In this document: piece by piece, positions 6,638-10,099 of the stretch
Layout of the letters: the number at the start of each line of letters is the position of its first letter
How positions within the stretch are numbered: the first letter of the stretch is position 1
Assembly (NCBI GenBank): GCA_016209245.1
Contig: JACQWN010000649.1
Coordinates: 1 to 10,099, forward strand
Source of the DNA: Bacteroidia bacterium
GTDB taxonomy: Bacteria > Bacteroidota > Bacteroidia > Bacteroidales > BM523
Length of the DNA: 10,099 nucleotides
Reading direction: 5' to 3'
Notes under the pieces: model-generated
The model's database searches: none
The model's input: only the letters and a program-made list of their open reading frames with translations
What the model was told of the DNA's origin: nothing
Program-made: the position numbers and the translations under genes

Positions 6638-6678
6638 CAAGAGCTAAACCGTTAAATAAAACATGAAAATTAAAGAAT

Positions 6679-9600
6679 ATGGGAAAAACAAGAAGTTTTG
6701 AGATTAAGAGAATATTATCGGTTAAAGAATTTGATGATTTCAGGAAATTATTATGTTACGATTCTGAAGAAAATCTTCCGTGCCTTGTAATAAGTGCAGG
6801 CACTTGCGGACAGGCAAGTGGCGCCAACGAGGTCATCAGAATCGTAAAGCGAAATATTATTGAACGCAATCTGCAGAATAAAATATCCCTGAGGATTACA
6901 GGATGTCTTGGATTTTGTCAGATAGAGCCGTTTATTTTGGTAGAACCTGGAAATATTATTTATCCAAAGCCATCGCTCGATGATATTTCAAGAATCATTA
7001 ACGCTACTCTTGAAGGGAAGGTAATCGAAGAATTGCTTTATAATGAGCCCGGCAACACTATAAAATATCATTCATTACAGGATATACCTTTTTACAAATA
7101 TCAGACACCGGTTATTTTAGGCAAAAGTCAAAAAGTTGACCCAATCAGAATTAACGATTATATCCAAAGCGGGGGCTATGAAGCATTGCAAAAAGTTTTA
7201 CAAAAACCTGCTCCGGAGAATATCATAAACGAGATAAAACAAGCAGAGCTTAGGGGTAGGGGAGGTGCCGGTTTTTATACTGCAAAAAAATGGGAATTTA
7301 TCCGTAAATCAATAAACGATTCAGTTGAAAGATACCTTATATGTAATGCCGATGAAGGAGACCCAGGCGCTTATATGGATAGAAGCCTGCTTGAAGGGAA
7401 TCCGCATTTAATTATTGAAGGAATGCTCATTGCAGGAATCGCAATCAGTGCGACAAAGGGCTTTATTTATGTAAGAAGCGAGTATCCGTTGGCGATAAAG
7501 CATGTTATAATCGCTTTAAGACAAGCACGTGAATTAGGATTGCTTGGAGATAACATCTTAGGATCGGGAATTAGTTTTGATATTAATATTGTCAAAGGCG
7601 CTGGTGCTTTTGTTTGCGGTGAAGAAACCGCTCTTATTAAATCAATAGAAGGGAAAATGGGGCATCCTAAGCAACGTCCGCCATATCCGGTAGTTAAAGG
7701 TCTTTGGGGATTTCCAACTTGTATCAACAATGTAGAAACGTTCGCCAATGTTCCCGAAATCATTAGTAAAGGAGCGGAAGAATATTCAAAGTTAGGAATT
7801 CCCGGTACAAGAGGCACAAAAATATTTTCACTGGTAGGTAAAATTAAAAATACCGGCTTGGTTGAAGTCCCGTTTGGAACCACTATCCGTGATATTGTTT
7901 ATAAAATAGGGGGAGGTCATCCTAAAGGGGGAAAAATTAAAGCTATTCAGACAGGCGGACCATCGGGAGGGTGCATACCTGAAGAATTATTTGATTTGAC
8001 TATTGATTATGATAGTCTTACAAATGCAGGTTCTATTATGGGTTCCGGAGGAATGATAGTTATGGATGAAAATACTTGCATGGTGGATATTGCTAAGTAT
8101 TTCACTAATTTCTTACAAAACGAGTCCTGCGGAAAATGTTCAATATGCAGGGAAGGCACTCAAAGGATGCATGAAATATTAACAAATATAACAAACGGTG
8201 AAGGAAAAGCAGAAGATGTTGAGCTTCTGGAAGAGCTTGGTCATGTAATCAAAGACGCCTCTATGTGCGGGCTAGGCCAGACCGCTGCTAATCCATTGCT
8301 TGGCACATTAAGATATTTCAAAGACGAATATGTTAATCATATTGAAAAGAAGAAATGTGATGCAATGGTATGTAACGAATTGATTTCTTCTCCTTGTCAA
8401 TATATCTGTCCGATTGACACTGAAGCGCCGGTATATATCGCTTTAATCGCTCAAGGGAAATTTGCTGAAGCACTCGAAATTATTAAAAAGGAAAATCCTT
8501 TTGCATCTGTGCTTTCCCGCGTTTGCCATCATCCATGCGAAGTCAGATGTAAATCCGGCGACGGAGGTGAGCCGGTATCAATCCGGGCGTTGAAGAGATT
8601 TGTTACCGATTATGGAATACAAAATAATATCCATGCCACAACAAAACCGGCAAAAAAAACTAAAAAGACTTGTGGTGAGTCCCGCAATATGCGGGATCGA
8701 ACTATAAAAGTAGCTGTTATCGGTTCGGGTCCGGCAGGGCTTACTTGTGGATATTATCTTACAGGGAAAGGGTATGATGTAACTGTATTTGAGAAAGAAT
8801 CGGTGCTGGGAGGAATGCTTGCCCTCGGAATTCCCGAATACAGATTGCCAAGAAATATTCTTGAAAAAGATATTGATTTTGTGAAAAGCATAGGTATGAA
8901 AATTTGTACAAATTCCGCTCTTGGCAAGGATTTTACTATTGATGAGCTGTTTGCTCAGGGTTATAAGGCGATTTATATTGCAATTGGCTCACATCAATCA
9001 TTGAATTTAGACATACCGGGAGAAGAAGTTGAAGGTGTTATTCCGGGAATGAAAGCGCTATCAGCATTAAATCTTAGTAAGAAAATTGAAATAGGGAAAA
9101 AAGTCGGAATTATCGGTGGAGGTAACACGGCAGTTGATGCTGCAAGAAGGGTTTTACGCGCCGAGACTTCAGAGAGCATTGCGCCGGTTGATGCAGCCAG
9201 AAGCGCTCTTCGTACTACAAAACCTGAACAGGTTACTATTTTCTACAGAAGAACTATGGCTGAAATACCAGCATATAAAGAAGAAGTGGAAGGTGCGCTC
9301 GCTGAAGGAATAAATATTCAATTCCTGACAGCTCCAAAAAGAATAATTTCTGAAAAGGGTAAGCTGAAAGCATGTGAATTTATCAGAATGGAGATGGGCG
9401 ATGTTGATGAATCGGGAAGAAGACGTCCCGTTCCTGTTAAAGGCTCTGAATTTACAGTAGAGCTTGATACATTAATAGTTTCTATCAGTGAAAATCCTGA
9501 TATCGCTTGTTTGAAAGATAGCGGGCTTGAATTAACGAAGTGGAATACAATAAAGGTCAATAATGAAACATTCCAAGCTACAAGGACTGGAGTATTTGCA

Positions 9601-9951
9601 GGCGGTGATGCTGTTACAGGCCCAAATACCGTAGTTGATGCTATTTCTTCGGGTAAAGTTGCTGCAGAATCAATAGACCAGTACTTATGTGGAAAAGAAA
9701 TAAAACGAATTTATAATAAAACAAAACCTTCTGTATATGTTGAGCCGGTTAAGCTCACAAATGAAGAGCAGGAAGAAATATTTACAGGAAAACGTATTTA
9801 TTGTCCGGTATTATCACCAGAAAAAAGAAAATATAATCTGATGGAAGTCGAACTGGGCTTTACTGAAGAACAGGCAGTTAAAGAAGCAAAACGATGTTTA
9901 CGTTGTGATTTACAGACTAAGGAAGGGATGAAATTTTTAGAAAGTATTTAA
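6679..9951 (+). CDS. NuoF/HydB-GltD fusion: multidomain FMN/FAD iron-sulfur NAD(P)H oxidoreductase
   Basis: The 1090-residue cytoplasmic protein joins modules usually coded separately. Residues 1-100 form a thioredoxin-like [2Fe-2S] domain (SAGTCGQASGA, TGCLGFC); C43, C76 and C80 are clear ligands, while the usual first Cys of a CxxxxC pair is replaced, with C35 the only nearby alternative. About 150-480 is the NuoF/HydB FMN and NADH core (RGRGGAGFYTAKKW at 192, CNADEGDPGAYMDR) with an SLBB segment. C484, C487, C490 and C530 bind the N3-type [4Fe-4S] cluster. C560, C565, C573, C577, C616, C620 and C624 form a GltD-type two-cluster region. From 676 follows a GltD/NfnB-like FAD and NAD(P)H domain (VIGSGPAG, GIIGGGNTAVDAAR, GVFAGGDAVTGPNTVVDA) and a final CLRC. 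It likely moves electrons between NAD(P)H and a ferredoxin, hydrogenase or formate dehydrogenase partner, perhaps bifurcating; no partner subunit is visible here. It begins at the first ATG after an in-frame stop, downstream of the -24/-12 promoter. Oddities are an imperfect helix duplication (819-845) and a palindrome in the linker (about 667-674). Confidence 0.93.
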   Translation: MGKTRSFEIKRILSVKEFDDFRKLLCYDSEENLPCLVISAGTCGQASGANEVIRIVKRNIIERNLQNKISLRITGCLGFCQIEPFILVEPGNIIYPKPSLDDISRIINATLEGKVIEELLYNEPGNTIKYHSLQDIPFYKYQTPVILGKSQKVDPIRINDYIQSGGYEALQKVLQKPAPENIINEIKQAELRGRGGAGFYTAKKWEFIRKSINDSVERYLICNADEGDPGAYMDRSLLEGNPHLIIEGMLIAGIAISATKGFIYVRSEYPLAIKHVIIALRQARELGLLGDNILGSGISFDINIVKGAGAFVCGEETALIKSIEGKMGHPKQRPPYPVVKGLWGFPTCINNVETFANVPEIISKGAEEYSKLGIPGTRGTKIFSLVGKIKNTGLVEVPFGTTIRDIVYKIGGGHPKGGKIKAIQTGGPSGGCIPEELFDLTIDYDSLTNAGSIMGSGGMIVMDENTCMVDIAKYFTNFLQNESCGKCSICREGTQRMHEILTNITNGEGKAEDVELLEELGHVIKDASMCGLGQTAANPLLGTLRYFKDEYVNHIEKKKCDAMVCNELISSPCQYICPIDTEAPVYIALIAQGKFAEALEIIKKENPFASVLSRVCHHPCEVRCKSGDGGEPVSIRALKRFVTDYGIQNNIHATTKPAKKTKKTCGESRNMRDRTIKVAVIGSGPAGLTCGYYLTGKGYDVTVFEKESVLGGMLALGIPEYRLPRNILEKDIDFVKSIGMKICTNSALGKDFTIDELFAQGYKAIYIAIGSHQSLNLDIPGEEVEGVIPGMKALSALNLSKKIEIGKKVGIIGGGNTAVDAARRVLRAETSESIAPVDAARSALRTTKPEQVTIFYRRTMAEIPAYKEEVEGALAEGINIQFLTAPKRIISEKGKLKACEFIRMEMGDVDESGRRRPVPVKGSEFTVELDTLIVSISENPDIACLKDSGLELTKWNTIKVNNETFQATRTGVFAGGDAVTGPNTVVDAISSGKVAAESIDQYLCGKEIKRIYNKTKPSVYVEPVKLTNEEQEEIFTGKRIYCPVLSPEKRKYNLMEVELGFTEEQAVKEAKRCLRCDLQTKEGMKFLESI
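8680..8696. repeat. Palindrome TCCCGCA-ATA-TGCGGGA inside the oxidoreductase linker
   Basis: Seven-base perfect arms around a 3-nt loop lie in the low-complexity linker (PAKKTKKTCGESRNMRDR) between the iron-sulfur and FAD domains. The palindrome is read in frame as about residues 668-673. It shares TCCCGCA...TGCG(A/G)GA with the intergenic palindrome at 1611-1635. It may be a REP-like unit that landed in a tolerant linker, or an RNA hairpin. Confidence 0.6.
9133..9213 (+). repeat. Imperfect 54-bp-spaced duplication in the GltD-like Rossmann fold
   Basis: VDAARRVLR (from residue 819) recurs as VDAARSALR (from residue 837), with 20 of 27 bases identical and exactly 54 bp between copies. In GltD and NfnB relatives GGGN(T/A)AxDAAR..LR runs almost directly into VTI.YRR. 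Here about 18 extra residues separate them. A tandem duplication of the helix after the glycine motif explains this. Confidence 0.65.
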
Positions 9952-10006
9952 TGAATACTCCCTAAGTTTGGTATGAAACTGAGACGCGAAATTAAAATTA
10001 AATTTG

Positions 10007-10014
10007 TAACTTTG
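10007..10014 (+). promoter_or_regulatory. -7 promoter box (TAACTTTG)
   Basis: An exact TAnnTTTG match lies 11 bp before the ATG at 10025, implying a very short leader. A correctly spaced -33 TTTG is not seen: the nearest upstream TTTG copies are at 10003 and 9967, too near and too far. Its position supports a gene starting at 10025. Confidence 0.5.
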
Positions 10015-10024
10015 CGTCCCAAAG

Positions 10025-10099
10025 ATGAGAAAAATTTTATTAATAGAAAAACGAAAAAAGGCTAAAAAATTAAGAGCCAGGAACTGGAGCATTAGGAAA
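10025..10099 (+). CDS. Partial basic protein, N-terminal 25 codons only
   Basis: An ATG right after the -7 box opens a frame that stays open to the window edge. It begins MRKILLIEKRKKAKKL; 12 of the 25 visible residues are Lys or Arg. No domain can be recognised from so little. It starts 73 bp after the oxidoreductase stop and appears to have its own promoter, so it is probably not part of the same operon. It could be a short basic protein or a chance frame. Confidence 0.35.
   Translation, partial: MRKILLIEKRKKAKKLRARNWSIRK

Larger units (their letters stand above)
6236..6678. other. Intergenic regulatory region between DUF4160 and the oxidoreductase
   Basis: This 443-bp gap has no convincing gene. 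It holds, in order, the minus-strand -7 box, a 64-bp palindromic element (6337-6400), paired ATGGTGAAAA repeats (6443-6452 and 6462-6471), paired CCATGTT...CAATC repeats (6520-6537 and 6604-6620), and the -24/-12 promoter at 6623-6637. A 12-codon frame from ATG 6663 overlaps the oxidoreductase start out of frame and is probably spurious. The density of repeats upstream of a sigma-54-type promoter fits an enhancer-containing control region, but no binding site can be assigned. Confidence 0.6.

Noticed and set aside
6401..6650. Decayed coding fragments (IDWFDKYGEKFPAW; PEIGEIYSMFYNNPDFLFI; NLHDIKPMFCTINGIHIAK)
   Set aside because: These short plus-strand stretches look somewhat protein-like, but they are broken by stops, match no family I recognise, and overlap the promoter region.
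6663..6701. 12-codon ORF overlapping the oxidoreductase start as a regulatory leader peptide
   Set aside because: It is out of frame, lacks a ribosome-binding site and has no run of regulatory codons.
7467..7883. Minus-strand 138-codon frame inside the oxidoreductase
   Set aside because: It lies antisense to the conserved NuoF core; its length is a by-product of coding bias on the other strand.

Overview
The window looks like an AT-rich chromosomal segment of a Bacteroidota (Bacteroidetes) bacterium, probably an anaerobe or fermenter. This rests on four things: Bacteroidota-type -7 promoter boxes (TAnnTTTG) before several genes, few Shine-Dalgarno sequences, a heptanucleotide CTGCCAA/CTGCCGA minisatellite at the left edge, and genes of families common in that phylum. 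The species cannot be named from the sequence.

Layout. (1) 1-56 is a 7-bp tandem repeat. (2) 67-1527 (minus) encodes an exported ankyrin-repeat protein with a beta-rich, possibly outer-membrane barrel C-terminus. (3) 1528-2798 is a graveyard of accessory ATPase genes. It holds a PF01637-type ATPase remnant with its middle missing, an AAA_14/DUF4143 ATPase that lost its central part at an apparent 10-bp microhomology, and perhaps a C-terminal scrap of a third gene. (4) 2799-5867 (plus) is a two-gene operon: a soluble GAF-type histidine kinase and an NtrC-family response regulator (receiver, sigma-54 AAA+ domain, Fis-type HTH). (5) 5864-6235 (minus) is a DUF4160/DUF2442 pair in which the DUF4160 gene is cut down to about 31 codons while DUF2442 looks intact. 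(6) 6236-6678 is non-coding, with a 64-bp palindromic element and a near-consensus -24/-12 (sigma-54) promoter. (7) 6679-9951 (plus) is a 1090-residue flavin and iron-sulfur oxidoreductase: a thioredoxin-like [2Fe-2S] domain, NuoF/HydB (FMN, NADH, [4Fe-4S]), a GltD-type two-cluster domain and a GltD/NfnB-like FAD/NAD(P)H domain. (8) From 10025 a small, very basic reading frame runs off the right edge.

How the parts may work together. The strongest functional reading is that the kinase and sigma-54 activator control the large NAD(P)H oxidoreductase through the -24/-12 promoter at 6623-6637. That would make this a sensor, activator and redox-enzyme module, perhaps tied to hydrogen, formate or ferredoxin metabolism. 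The promoter spacing is seen directly; the regulatory link is inferred. The other theme is genome decay by internal deletion: three accessory genes each keep recognisable N- and C-terminal ends but lack the middle.
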